The notes beneath the pieces are model-generated. The model worked only from the letters and a program-made list of their open reading frames with translations. It was not told the origin of the DNA and made no database searches. A DNA stretch of 64,000 bases from G965215225 sp965215225 (GTDB lineage: Bacteria; Pseudomonadota; Gammaproteobacteria; CBDBNL01; JAAOII01): positions 1,240,001 to 1,304,000 of the forward strand of contig OZ244039.1 in NCBI GenBank assembly GCA_965215225.1. Direction: 5' to 3'. The position numbers and the translations under genes were made by a program. Position 1 is the first letter of the stretch. Each line of letters starts with the position of its first letter. Shown here piece after piece: positions 52,342 to 61,550 of this stretch.

Positions 52342-53230
52342 CTCCAACCGAAACATCGCTCCCATCTCTCTTGCCTACAGGCATAGCTAGTGATTTTTGG
52401 ATACAACTAACCAACCCGAAATAAACCAGACCCGTTTAGACAATCTACTTCCTTAGCTTCAACCGAAGCGGCGCTCCCATCACTCCTGCCGACTGGCGTG
52501 ATTGGTGGTTCCTAAATGCGACTGGCCAGCCCGAGCTAAACCAAAACCGCTTAGACCAGCTGCTCCCCTAGCTTCAACCGAAACATCGCTCCCATCTCTC
52601 TTGCCAACAGGCATAGCTAGTGATTTTTGGATACAACTAACCAACCTGAAATAAACCAGACCCGTTTGGACAGTCTACTTCCTTAGCTTCAACCGAAACA
52701 TCGCTCCCATCTCTCTTGCCAACAGGCATAGCTAGTGATTTTTGGATACAACTAACCAACCCGAAATAAACCAGACCCGTTTAGACAATCTACTTCCTTA
52801 GCTTCAACCGAAGCGGCGCTCCCATCTTTCCTGCCGACTGGCGTGATTGGTGGTTTTTGAATAGGACTGACCAGCCTAACTAGACCCATTTAGCCAAACT
52901 GCTTTTCTTCTTATATATAGATAGCTGGCTTTGACTGGTTTCTCAGTTTCAACCGAAACATCATTCCCCTCTCTCCTGCCGACTGGCGTAGCTGATAGTT
53001 TTTGAATAGAACTGGAAAACCTCAACTAGACCCATTTAGCCAATCTGCTTTTCTTCCTATATATAGATGGCTGGCTTTGGCTTGGGCTCTTAGGCTTCCA
53101 TTCTTTCAACCGAAATGGCTAAGACAGAAGAACTTTAATTAGACCTGTTTAGCCAAACTGCTTCCCTCCTTTAATAAACTGACAACTGGCTTTGACTAGT
53201 CTTCTATCGCTTCTGTTCCTTCTATAATTA
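52342..53230 (+). repeat. 115-bp tandem array of degenerating gene 3' ends
   Basis: CTTCAACCGAA-type starts fall at 52342, 52457, 52572, 52687 and 52802, exactly 115 bp apart, then continue in more degenerate form to about 53230. Each unit derives from the last ~26 codons of the surface gene and its flank. The second unit (52487-52571) still encodes an intact tail, WRDWWFLNATGQPELNQ to LLP stop. Others carry stops. After 52860, TATATATAGAT.GCTGGCTTTGAC blocks recur. Confidence 0.9.
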
Positions 53231-53369
53231 TCGGACTGGTAGAATTAACTATTCACCCCTTATTAGTTGAGTGGTAGTTGAGGAAAAAATAACTAGAAAA
53301 GATATGCTAGTTGGGAAAAAATAACTAGAAAAAATATAAGTTGATATAGCCATAAAAAGATATAAAGTA

Positions 53370-53428
53370 ATACAAAAAGATATTAAAGTAGTATCAAAAA
53401 AATATTAAAGTAGTATCAAAAAAAATAT
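53370..53428 (+). repeat. A/T-rich ~22-bp repeat array interrupted by the IS
   Basis: Units of ATATTAAAGTAGTATCAAAA occur at about 53380-53428 and resume directly after the IS (54873-54910). Removing the IS and one copy of TAT restores a continuous array. Confidence 0.85.
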
Positions 53429-53508
53429 TGAAAGCTTTGATTAATTATAAGCATTGAAGCATTATATAAGAAAAAATCAAAAATTATTAAAAAAAAGCAA
53501 AAAAAAAG

Positions 53509-53665
53509 CATTTAATTGAAAAAAAACGGATTTAATTGAAAAAAACGGATTTAATTGAAAAAAAAACGGATTTAATTGAAAAAAAAACGGATTTAATTGA
53601 AAAAAAACGGATTTAATTGAAAAAAAACGGATTTAATTGAAAAAAAACGGATTTAATTGAAAAAT
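53509..53665 (+). repeat. ~20-bp tandem repeat inside the IS leader
   Basis: Seven copies of a 19-21 bp unit CGGATTTAATTGAAAAAAA (CGG at 53527, 53546, 53567, 53588, 53608, 53628 and 53648) with one variant at the 5' end. Unit length differences come only from the A-run. It lies between the left inverted repeat and the transposase ribosome-binding site. Confidence 0.95.
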
Positions 53666-53716
53666 TTAATAAGATATGCTTTTTTATCAATCATTTTCAA
53701 TAAAGGAGATATTATC

Positions 53717-54694
53717 ATGTCTTGGAAAAATTCAAGCCAGAAGGCATTGGGGCTAGTGGATCCGATGTTGTTAGAACAAAAGTCGGTGAAGAAATTCGAT
53801 CCTATCGATGAGCTGATCGATTGGGCGGTTATTGAGGAACAGTTGGAAGGCATTCACAATAAACGGCGGGGCAGCCCGGCCTATCCACCGATCAAAATGC
53901 TGAAAGTCTTACTGTTGCAGGTATGGCATCAATCCAGCGACACCCAGATGGAAGAACAGTTGGAGCGGGATCTATTGTTTCGCCACTTCAGCGGTTTCGA
54001 CTTAGAACCGAAAACACCCGACCATTCGACCATTTGGCGGTTCCGCGAACAGTTACAGCAGGCCGGCTTGTTGGAGAAAGTGTTGGAAGAGGTCAATCGT
54101 CAATTAGAACGCCAAGGGTACATACTGAAAGATGGGAAGATAGCGGTGGTGGACGCTACCGTCATTAAGGCGGCCCGTTCGCGGCCGAAGAAGAACCGCC
54201 AAGGCAAGAACACCCAAGACCCCGAAGCGGCTTATAGTGTCAAGACCGGCAGCGATGGGAAGAAGAAGGCGACTTACGGTTATAAATTTCATGCCTCAAC
54301 GGATGCCGACGGAATGGTTACCAAGCTCGCCTGTACGCCTGGCAACGTCCACGACTCTCAAATGCTCGCGGAACTGCTTACGGGCGATGAACAGGAAGTC
54401 TATGCCGACAGCGCCTACGCCAGCAAGAAAACCGACTCAATGCTCGGCAACAAGAACCGGGTCCTTCATCGCGCTCATCGCAATAGGCCGCTCACCAAAC
54501 AACAACGCCAAGAAAATAGGAGGCGACGAAAAACGCGCAATGTCGTCGAACGCACCTTCGCCCACCTCAAACTCCATTTCAAGCTAACCAAAGCCCGCTA
54601 TCTCGGCAAAGCACGAAACTACGCCTTCGCTCTTCTCACGGCTATTGCTTACAACCTTAAACGAGCCGCCCTTAAGAGCGAAATCACGGCCTAG
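53717..54694 (+). CDS. IS5 family transposase
   Basis: DDE transposase of 325 residues that moves the surrounding element. N-terminal DUF772-like domain (PAYPPIKMLKVLLLQVWHQSSD), the DHSTIWRFREQL helix-turn-helix-like region, first catalytic Asp in VVDATVIKA, second in VYADSAY, and Glu in VVERTFAHLKL. I start at ATG 53717, which has AAAGGAGA 8 nt upstream; the frame is open to 53657 but that part is leader. Its GC content is visibly higher than the flanking A/T-rich DNA. The protein appears intact. Confidence 0.95.
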   Translation: MSWKNSSQKALGLVDPMLLEQKSVKKFDPIDELIDWAVIEEQLEGIHNKRRGSPAYPPIKMLKVLLLQVWHQSSDTQMEEQLERDLLFRHFSGFDLEPKTPDHSTIWRFREQLQQAGLLEKVLEEVNRQLERQGYILKDGKIAVVDATVIKAARSRPKKNRQGKNTQDPEAAYSVKTGSDGKKKATYGYKFHASTDADGMVTKLACTPGNVHDSQMLAELLTGDEQEVYADSAYASKKTDSMLGNKNRVLHRAHRNRPLTKQQRQENRRRRKTRNVVERTFAHLKLHFKLTKARYLGKARNYAFALLTAIAYNLKRAALKSEITA

Positions 54695-54932
54695 GTCCGC
54701 CCAAACCATTTAATCAAAGAAAAACAACAAAAACAAGCGCCTCCCGACTAGAAAACGGGGACAAAAACAACAAAAATACCCACTAGATCCCCCTAAATCA
54801 GTGCTCAATTTCAACATCGCCCCCCAAAAACGTCTTAATTAGTTAGAATAAACTAATTAATCAAACCTTTCATATTAAAGTAGTATCAAAAAGATATTAA
54901 AGTAGTATAATGAAATCTTATTGAACCGAAAG

Positions 54933-56666
54933 ATGAAACCAATTTATAAATTTTTAACTATGCTAAAGCCTCTCTATTTTTTGTTATTGGCTAGGCGCCG
55001 CCTTGCCAATATTACGCTGCCATATTCATATGGTCACTCCTCTATGCTGCCTTTGTGTGCCTCTTCCTTATTTCTTTACGGGCAAGTAAAAGACTTCTTG
55101 TTCTCTAAGCTTCCCCATACCCCCCCCCCGCATTCATATTGTCTGGCGCGGGGCTCTCTTTTCTTATTAGCTGGAATTAGCTTCTTAGTTCTTACTGCTT
55201 GTGGTGGTGGAACCAGCGGTGGCAGTGGAAGCGGGACAGACGATCCTCCGGGCACTGAGCCGTCTATTAGAGGGTTAGATTGCTTAGCTGATGCAAGTTC
55301 AGATTGCGATGGGGATAATGTAATGGATGAAGCGGATGTAGATGATGATGGCGATGGGTTGATAGAGATAAGAACAGCGGCACAATTAGATGCGGTGAGG
55401 TATGCATTAGATGGCAGTGGGCGTAGGTTATTAGCAAGTGCGGAGTTCGACGACACTGGCTGTGGTGGTGATAGTGGCATTACTTCTTGTTCTGGCTATG
55501 AGCTGGTTGCGGATATAAGTCTTACTGCTTATGATGATGGCAAAGGTTGGCAACCATTAGGGAATGATACAGATAGTGTTAATGCTGGATGTCAAGGAGT
55601 TGCTTTCAATGGAACTTTTGAAGGCAATGGTTGGATGATTAGTGATCTAAACATTAATCGTCCAAATGAGGATTGTGTAGGTTTGTTTGGCTATATAGCC
55701 GCGGATTCAGAGATTCGCAATCTTATACTTCATGCCGAGGCAGTGATAGGTAATAACAGCGTAGGTGCTCTGGTGGGTCGGGGTTCCAGTGCTACGATTG
55801 TTTATTCATCGGTTGTGGTGGGTGAAGTGAGCGGGACTAGTGACAATGTAGGCGGTCTGATGGGCAATGGTGCATCGGTTCGGATTTATTCTTCTTCGGT
55901 TGTGGCAAGTCAGGTGAGCGGGAGTAGTGCTGTAGGCGGTCTGATGGGCAATGGTGCATCGGTTCGGATTTATTCTTCTTCGGTTGTGGCAGGTCAGGTG
56001 AGCGGTACTGGTAATTCTATAGGCGGTTTGGTGGGGCGGGATAATAATGGTCAGATTTATTCTTCTTCGGTTGTGATAAATGAAGTGAGTGGGAGTAATA
56101 CTGTAGGCGGTCTGGTGGGATGGAATGAAATAACTCGAATTTTTTCTTCTTCGGTTGTGGTAGGTAAGGTGATAGGGAATACTCAGGTAGGTGGTCTGGT
56201 AGGACTTTTCATCATTGGCCAGCTTGCTTATTCTTATCTAGTCTCAGGCAGTAATACTAATATGCTAGCTGAACTTTCAAACGGGAAGGGGGTCGCTTCT
56301 TATTGGGACAGTGAGACCAGTGGTGTCACTAGTGGAAACCTTGGTGCCCCGAAGACCACTAGTGAACTTCGCGGCCCAACTGACTATACAGATATTTATG
56401 CCAATTGGACCAAGGACGTAGATATATTTGGCGATGGAATGATTGACGAGCCATTGGCGGTCTGGTGTGATAAGGACAATAGTGGGAGCATTGAAATAGG
56501 TGAAAAAACCCCTGACAATCTCATCTGGGATTTTGGTGAGTCGGATGAATATCCCGCCATTCGCTGCACTCCACTAGCTCCTGCCGACTGGCGTGATTGG
56601 TGGTTCTTAAATGAGACTGACCAACCCCAACTAGACCAAAGCCGCTTAGACCAGCTACTTCCCTAG
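54933..56666 (+). CDS. GLUG-repeat surface lipoprotein, possibly phase-variable
   Basis: A 577-residue paralog from ATG 54933 (a TTG at 54921 and an ATG at 55044 are alternatives). The lipoprotein signal (LARGSLFLLAGISFLVLTAC) lies ~90 residues in, preceded by HTPPPHSYC whose codons form a run of ten C. No start codon lies between the C tract and the signal, so translation must cross the tract. Then a Gly/Ser linker, one TSP3 loop, DDDGDGLIEIRTAAQL, about seven GLUG repeats and the conserved tail (EYPAIRC, WRDWWFLNETDQPQL). It lacks the beta domain and the 60-bp repeats. It lies just after the IS. Confidence 0.88.
   Translation: MKPIYKFLTMLKPLYFLLLARRRLANITLPYSYGHSSMLPLCASSLFLYGQVKDFLFSKLPHTPPPHSYCLARGSLFLLAGISFLVLTACGGGTSGGSGSGTDDPPGTEPSIRGLDCLADASSDCDGDNVMDEADVDDDGDGLIEIRTAAQLDAVRYALDGSGRRLLASAEFDDTGCGGDSGITSCSGYELVADISLTAYDDGKGWQPLGNDTDSVNAGCQGVAFNGTFEGNGWMISDLNINRPNEDCVGLFGYIAADSEIRNLILHAEAVIGNNSVGALVGRGSSATIVYSSVVVGEVSGTSDNVGGLMGNGASVRIYSSSVVASQVSGSSAVGGLMGNGASVRIYSSSVVAGQVSGTGNSIGGLVGRDNNGQIYSSSVVINEVSGSNTVGGLVGWNEITRIFSSSVVVGKVIGNTQVGGLVGLFIIGQLAYSYLVSGSNTNMLAELSNGKGVASYWDSETSGVTSGNLGAPKTTSELRGPTDYTDIYANWTKDVDIFGDGMIDEPLAVWCDKDNSGSIEIGEKTPDNLIWDFGESDEYPAIRCTPLAPADWRDWWFLNETDQPQLDQSRLDQLLP
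55120..55129 (+). repeat. C10 homopolymer in the 5' coding region
   Basis: Ten consecutive C bases fall in codons for Thr-Pro-Pro-Pro just before the signal peptide. The paralog at 32.2 kb has only four C at this point, two codons fewer. Slippage by one base would shift the frame and switch off the lipoprotein. Confidence 0.8.
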
Positions 56667-57240
56667 CTCCAACCCATCTCTTCTGCCTACAGGCATAGCT
56701 AGTGATTTTTGGATACAACTAACCAACCCGAAATAAACCAGACCCGTTTAGACAATCTGTTTCCCTAGCTTCGACCCATCACTCTTGCCGACTGGCGTGA
56801 TTGGTGGTTTTTAAATAGGACTGACCAATCTGAACTAGACCCATTTAGCCAAACTGCTTTCCTTCTTATATATAGATGGCTGGCTTTGACTGGGCTCTTA
56901 GGCTTCCATTCTTTCAACCCAAATGGCTAAGACAGAATAACTCCAACCAAACCCGTTTAGACAATCTGTTTCCCTAGCTTCGACCCATCACTCTTGCCGA
57001 CTGGCGTAGCTGGTGGTCTTTGAATGGGACGACTGGCAAAACCAGACTAGACCAGACCCATTTAGACAATCTACTTCCTTAGCTTCAACCCATCTTTCTG
57101 CCGACTGGCGTGATTGGTAGTTTTTGAATAGGACTGACTAACCCCAACTAGACCCATTTAGCCAAACTGCTTCCCTCCTTAATAAACTGACGACTAGCTT
57201 TGGCTTGGATCCTCAATTTCAACAGCTCCAACCGAAATGG
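56667..57240 (+). repeat. Degenerate copies of the surface gene 3' end
   Basis: Repeated blocks CTGCCGACTGGCGTGATTGG (or GCGTAGCTGGTGG), GACTGACCAA..., and CCCATTTAGCCAAACTGCTT recur about five times, interleaved with TATATATAGATGGCTGGC and CCGTTTAGACAATCTGTTTC. They are fragments of the conserved gene tail (DWRDWWFLN...LDQLLP) and match the array at 52342-53230. No intact frame of length. Confidence 0.85.
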
Positions 57241-57325
57241 TGGGTGTTCTTAATCCACAATCAATCCTATAAAAGAGTATCTCCCAAAGATGAATCTATT
57301 TATAAGGTAAAATCACCTGAGATAA

Positions 57326-57344
57326 AATTTCTACTATCGTAGAT
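57326..57344 (+). other. Second solitary Cas12a-repeat-like sequence, in the pepA leader
   Basis: AATTTCTACTATCGTAGAT differs from the copy at 27571 by one base, in the loop. The stem TCTAC/GTAGA and flanks AATTT/T are unchanged. Similarity continues into GATTGGATATAT. It ends 7 bp before the pepA ATG, occupying the place where a ribosome-binding site would be, so it would form a hairpin at the translation start. No repeat partner or cas gene nearby. Confidence 0.5.
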
Positions 57345-57351
57345 TGGATAT

Positions 57352-58803
57352 ATGATTAGATTTAATATTACTGCTAAGCCATCCTCTGCTACCGAGTCTC
57401 TGGTCTATTTGACAACGAGAGGCTGCATTCAGCCATTGAGTCATCAGTTGGATAAACAAACAGGTGGCTTATTAAGCCAACTAGGCAAAGGAAGACTTGA
57501 GTCCTTAGGAGGCTTGTGGAGTATTCTGACGACTAAGAAGCCACTTCATATCTGTGCCTTGGGGAAGTCTGAAAAACTTAGTTCGCTTCAGTTTGCCCGC
57601 TTGCTAAGCAAGCAAGGACAAGCTTGTCAGAAATTTTCTAGCTCAAAGATACAGCTTTTCATTGATGAGTTATCTTTGGCGGCCGGCGATTATGAACAGC
57701 TGGTTCGCCAGCTGGGGCTTGCCATAGCAGAGGGCTTGTATAAATTTGATTCTTATAAATCCAAAGCCTCAAAGAGAGCTTCTAGCTATGAGCTTAGCTT
57801 TGTTACCAATAAGAAACTTGCTAACCCGACTCAACTATGTCGTGAGCTTGAGGCGGTGGTGAGTGGCGTCTATTGGGCGCGTGATTTGGCGAATATGCCA
57901 CCTAATGAATGCAATCCGCCTTATTTGGCTAGGCAGGTAAGAAAATTAGCCGCTTCTTCTTCTGCCCTTAGCTGTTCGGTGTTGGGCGAGAAGCAGTTGC
58001 GTTCATTGGGAATGAATGCCTATCTTGCCGTAGCCCAAGGCAGCAAACAGCCGCCACAATTCATTCTATTGAACTATAAGGGAGGCAAAGCCAATCAGGC
58101 CCCTGTGGCTCTTCTTGGTAAGGGGATGACTTTTGATACCGGAGGTATCAGCATCAAGCCATCGGCGGCTATGGATGAAATGAAATATGATATGTGCGGG
58201 GCAGCAAGTGTGCTGGGAACTATGAAAGCCATCAGTCTGCTAAGGCCTAAGGTCAATCTGATAGGGGCAGTGGCGGCCGCCGAAAATATGCCGGATGCGG
58301 CAGCCTATAGGCCCGGCGATATAGTGAAGACCATGGCAGGGACGACTGTTGAGGTGCTAAATACCGATGCCGAAGGGCGTATGGTCTTGTGCGATGCTCT
58401 TACCTATTTGAAGAGATACAAGCCTCGCTATGTGTTGGATATTGCCACCTTAACTGGTGCCTGTGTCATTGCTTTGGGTCATCTCCGTAGCGGGTTCTTT
58501 GCCAATGACGAGGTTCTTGCTGCCCAAGTGGAGAAGGCGGCGACTATGTATAAGGATTTGGTTTGGCGACTGCCGTTGGATGAAGAGTATATGGAGGCTA
58601 TGAGGTCTAACTTTGCCGATATTGCTCATATAGGCAATCGGAGTGCTGGCACGATTACGGCCGCTTGTTTTCTCGGTAAGTTTGCCAATGACTATGCTTG
58701 GGGGCATCTAGATATTGCAGGGACTGCTTGGCGAAGCGGCGCCCAGAAGGGAGCAACTGGTCGTCCTGTGCCTCTATTGACCCAATTTGTTCTCAATAGC
58801 TGA
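57352..58803 (+). CDS. pepA: Leucyl aminopeptidase (M17 family)
   Basis: Cytosolic di-metal aminopeptidase removing N-terminal residues from peptides. The 483-residue protein has a variable N-terminal domain and the catalytic M17 domain: ANMPPNECNPPYLA, LLGKGMTFDTGGISIKPS (metal and catalytic Lys), MKYDMCGAASVLG, AENMPDAAAYRPGDI, and the signature NTDAEGRMVL. Length is slightly short of E. coli PepA. The ATG has no clear ribosome-binding site and follows the TCTAC/GTAGA hairpin by 7 bp. The stop overlaps the tkt start (TGATG). Confidence 0.94.
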   Translation: MIRFNITAKPSSATESLVYLTTRGCIQPLSHQLDKQTGGLLSQLGKGRLESLGGLWSILTTKKPLHICALGKSEKLSSLQFARLLSKQGQACQKFSSSKIQLFIDELSLAAGDYEQLVRQLGLAIAEGLYKFDSYKSKASKRASSYELSFVTNKKLANPTQLCRELEAVVSGVYWARDLANMPPNECNPPYLARQVRKLAASSSALSCSVLGEKQLRSLGMNAYLAVAQGSKQPPQFILLNYKGGKANQAPVALLGKGMTFDTGGISIKPSAAMDEMKYDMCGAASVLGTMKAISLLRPKVNLIGAVAAAENMPDAAAYRPGDIVKTMAGTTVEVLNTDAEGRMVLCDALTYLKRYKPRYVLDIATLTGACVIALGHLRSGFFANDEVLAAQVEKAATMYKDLVWRLPLDEEYMEAMRSNFADIAHIGNRSAGTITAACFLGKFANDYAWGHLDIAGTAWRSGAQKGATGRPVPLLTQFVLNS

Positions 58804-60788
58804 TGGACCATAAGACTCTTGCCAATGCGCTAAGGGCCTTGGCAATGGATGCAGTGCAAAAGGCTAATTCCGGCCATCCAGGTATGCCTATGGGCATGGC
58901 GGATATAGCAACTGTTCTATGGCGTGAATTTCTGAACCATAATCCCCAGAACCCGAACTGGCACAATCGCGATAGATTTGTTCTCTCTAATGGACATGGT
59001 TCAATGCTGCTATATGGCTTGCTCTATCTAAGCGGCTATGGTATGACTATTGAGGATATTAAGAATTTTCGCCGACTCGGCTCTCACACTCCAGGCCATC
59101 CAGAAGTAGAGGTCAATGGAGTGGAAACAACCACTGGTCCCCTAGGACAGGGACTAGCGAATGCCATAGGCATGGCTTTGGCAGAGCGTAATCTGGCGGC
59201 TGAGTTCAATCGCTCAGATCTTGCCATTGTGTCCCATCACACCTATGTGTTTGTCGGTGATGGCTGTTTGATGGAGGGCATCTCTCATGAGGCATGCTCT
59301 TTTGCTGGGGCGCAAAAACTAGGCAAGCTAATATGCTTTTTTGATAACAATAAGGTTTCTATTGATGGCGAGGTTAAGGATTGGTGTGTTGATGATACGG
59401 CGCAAAGGTTCGCTTCTTATAAATGGCATGTCATTGATAATATTGATGGGCATAATCCAGTTGAGCTGCGCGCTGCGATTGAGCAGGCGCAAGCAGAAGA
59501 CCGTCCCTCAATGCTCATCTGCTCAACCTCCATTGGCTATGGCTCTCCTAATAAGGCGGGTAAGGCTTCCGCTCATGGCTCGCCGCTTGGTGAGAAAGAA
59601 GTAGAGTTGGCAAGAGCCGAGCTAGGCTGGCATCATCCTCCTTTCGTTGTGCCGCCCGAATTGCTCGAGGAATGGGATATGAGAGAGCGGGGTGCTCGGT
59701 TGGAACAAGACTGGCAGAAGATCTGTGCCGACTATAAGAAGCGCCATCCAGCTGAGTGGAACCAACTAGAGCGCCGACTGGCTGGGGACTTGCCAGCTGA
59801 GTTGATAACCAGCGGCAAGGAGTTTATTGCTAGGCAACAGAGCGAGCAACAGGCTCAGGCTACGCGCGCCTCATCTCGTCAAGCCTTAGAAGCCTATGCG
59901 CCTCATCTGCCCGAGCTCATTGGCGGCTCGGCCGACCTGACCGACTCTAATCTCACTTTTCATAAAGGCTCGTCCGCTATTAGTTCTGCCAAACCTCATG
60001 GCAACTATATCTATTATGGCGTCAGGGAATTGGCAATGAGTTCTATGATGAATGGTATTGCCCTACATGGAGGCTATATCCCCTATGGCGGTACCTTCTT
60101 GGTATTCTTAGATTATGCGCGTAGCTCAGTGAGACTTGCTGCTTTGATGGGGCAAAGAGTCATCTATGTTTATACCCATGACTCTATCGGCATTGGTGAG
60201 GATGGTCCCACTCACCAGCCTATTGAACACCTTACCATTTTGAGAGCGACACCAAACATTAACCTCTGGCGTCCAGCCGATGCGGTTGAAACAGCGGTAG
60301 CCTGGCTAGAAGCCCTTAAAACAAATGACAAGCCTTCCGCATTGGCGTTATCTCGCCAGAAGACCAAACCCATTGGGCGCGAACCAAGCCAGCTTGACCA
60401 TATCCATAAGGGCGGCTATAGCCTCATAGATAAGGGAGATGAGGCAGATAGGTTGGTTATAGCTACAGGTTCGGAAGTGGGAGAGGCATTTGAGGCGGTT
60501 GGCAAATACAATCGAGAGGGTGGTTCTGCTAGTTTGGTTTCTATGCCCTGCTGTGAGCTATTCGCTGCTCAGCCGCTTGATTATCGCAATAGGGTTCTTC
60601 CTCCTAAGGTGACCAAGCGACTAGCAGTTGAAGCTGGTGCATCCGCTTGGTGGCGCAGCTTCGTAGGGCTGGAAGGCGATATTATGGGAATAGATAGATT
60701 TGGTTTCTCTGCCCCAGCGGATAGCCTATTTGAGCATTTTGGTTTCAGTGCCACCCATATCTATGAGCGGATGAAGCAACTAGGCTGA
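58803..60788 (+). CDS. tkt: Transketolase
   Basis: Thiamine-diphosphate enzyme of the pentose phosphate pathway. The 661-residue protein shows ANSGHPGMPMGMADIATVLW, SNGHGSMLLYGLLYLSGY, GPLGQGLANAIGMALAER, the TPP motif GDGCLMEGISHEACSFAG, FFDNNKVSIDGE, and the pyrimidine-domain HDSIGIGEDGPTHQPIEHL. Full length. Coupled to pepA by a one-base stop/start overlap; its 3' end overlaps the convergent amidotransferase gene by 9 bp. Confidence 0.97.
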   Translation: MDHKTLANALRALAMDAVQKANSGHPGMPMGMADIATVLWREFLNHNPQNPNWHNRDRFVLSNGHGSMLLYGLLYLSGYGMTIEDIKNFRRLGSHTPGHPEVEVNGVETTTGPLGQGLANAIGMALAERNLAAEFNRSDLAIVSHHTYVFVGDGCLMEGISHEACSFAGAQKLGKLICFFDNNKVSIDGEVKDWCVDDTAQRFASYKWHVIDNIDGHNPVELRAAIEQAQAEDRPSMLICSTSIGYGSPNKAGKASAHGSPLGEKEVELARAELGWHHPPFVVPPELLEEWDMRERGARLEQDWQKICADYKKRHPAEWNQLERRLAGDLPAELITSGKEFIARQQSEQQAQATRASSRQALEAYAPHLPELIGGSADLTDSNLTFHKGSSAISSAKPHGNYIYYGVRELAMSSMMNGIALHGGYIPYGGTFLVFLDYARSSVRLAALMGQRVIYVYTHDSIGIGEDGPTHQPIEHLTILRATPNINLWRPADAVETAVAWLEALKTNDKPSALALSRQKTKPIGREPSQLDHIHKGGYSLIDKGDEADRLVIATGSEVGEAFEAVGKYNREGGSASLVSMPCCELFAAQPLDYRNRVLPPKVTKRLAVEAGASAWWRSFVGLEGDIMGIDRFGFSAPADSLFEHFGFSATHIYERMKQLG

Positions 60789-61502
60789 TTTTTGCTGATT
60801 GAAAAAATAGAGGATAGATTGCGCAATTAAGTCTGGCTGAATCTTCTCTGCCATACTCTGTCGTGCCTGTTCGCCTCTTTCCTTACCAACTGAACGCAGC
60901 CGCCTCTCAAGGAGGGCAAGGAAGTATTCTTTGCTAAATTCTGGGTGCCCTTGGAAGCTGATAAAGTTCTTCTTGGTTGATATCAAGCCAGCAATGGGGC
61001 AAAAATCACTTGTAGCCAAAACCTCGGTATCCTTAGGCGGTTTGATAACCTGATCCTGATGGGTGGCTATGATTGAGAATTGGGAATCTTTTGCCAAGCC
61101 ATCTAGCTTCTTTTGGAGCTGATACCTATGAACTCCCACTCCCCAACCGGCTGGCGACTTTATGACTTGGCCACCGAAAGCCGCTGCCAAAGCCTGATGG
61201 CCAAAGCAAATGCCGGCTAAAGGAATACCCTGTTCGGCAATCTCACGAATTAATTTCTTCAGCGATGCTATCCAAGGGAAGTCATCATAGACACCAGCTT
61301 TACTGCCAGTGATAATATAGGCATCGCAAGTATCTAAGGGCTGGGGATGTTCTTCACTGGTAACATCATAGGTCTTAAATTCAAGTTTAGGATTTGCCTT
61401 GCTGAACAGCTCAATAAACATACAAGGATAGTTGCCAAATTCCTTTTGCCATTCCTCCTTCACATCATCGGTTTTCAAAATACCTAGGGTTTTGATAGTC
61501 AT
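60780..61502 (-). CDS. Class I glutamine amidotransferase (GMP synthase-like)
   Basis: A 240-residue stand-alone GATase domain. Nucleophile elbow LAGICFGHQALAAAFGG (Cys99), substrate-site YIITGSKAGVYDD, and catalytic SFQGHPEFS (His, Glu). It resembles the COG0518 group, not the E. coli PuuD sequence. Being divergent from puuA-puuB it may hydrolyse a glutamyl intermediate of putrescine breakdown, but this is inference from position; a general glutaminase is equally possible. Confidence 0.85.
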   Translation of the reverse strand: MTIKTLGILKTDDVKEEWQKEFGNYPCMFIELFSKANPKLEFKTYDVTSEEHPQPLDTCDAYIITGSKAGVYDDFPWIASLKKLIREIAEQGIPLAGICFGHQALAAAFGGQVIKSPAGWGVGVHRYQLQKKLDGLAKDSQFSIIATHQDQVIKPPKDTEVLATSDFCPIAGLISTKKNFISFQGHPEFSKEYFLALLERRLRSVGKERGEQARQSMAEKIQPDLIAQSILYFFNQQKSA

Positions 61503-61550
61503 AATTTCTATATTGTATGAGTTCTATTTAAGCCATTATATGAGACTATG

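Larger units (their letters stand above)
53429..54872 (+). mobile_element. Complete IS5-like insertion sequence (1444 bp)
   Basis: Terminal inverted repeats TGAAAGCTTTGATTAATTA (53429-53447) and the complement of 54854-54872 match at 18 of 19 positions. TAT flanks both ends (53426-53428 and 54873-54875) as a 3-bp target duplication. The element carries one intact DDE transposase and, unusually, a tandem repeat in its 5' non-coding part. The interrupted host repeat gives a clean insertion site. The intact gene and near-perfect ends suggest recent activity. Confidence 0.88.

Noticed and set aside
53509..53665. CRISPR or iteron origin
   Set aside because: Seven near-identical 20-bp units directly abut with no spacers, inside an IS; no replication gene nearby.
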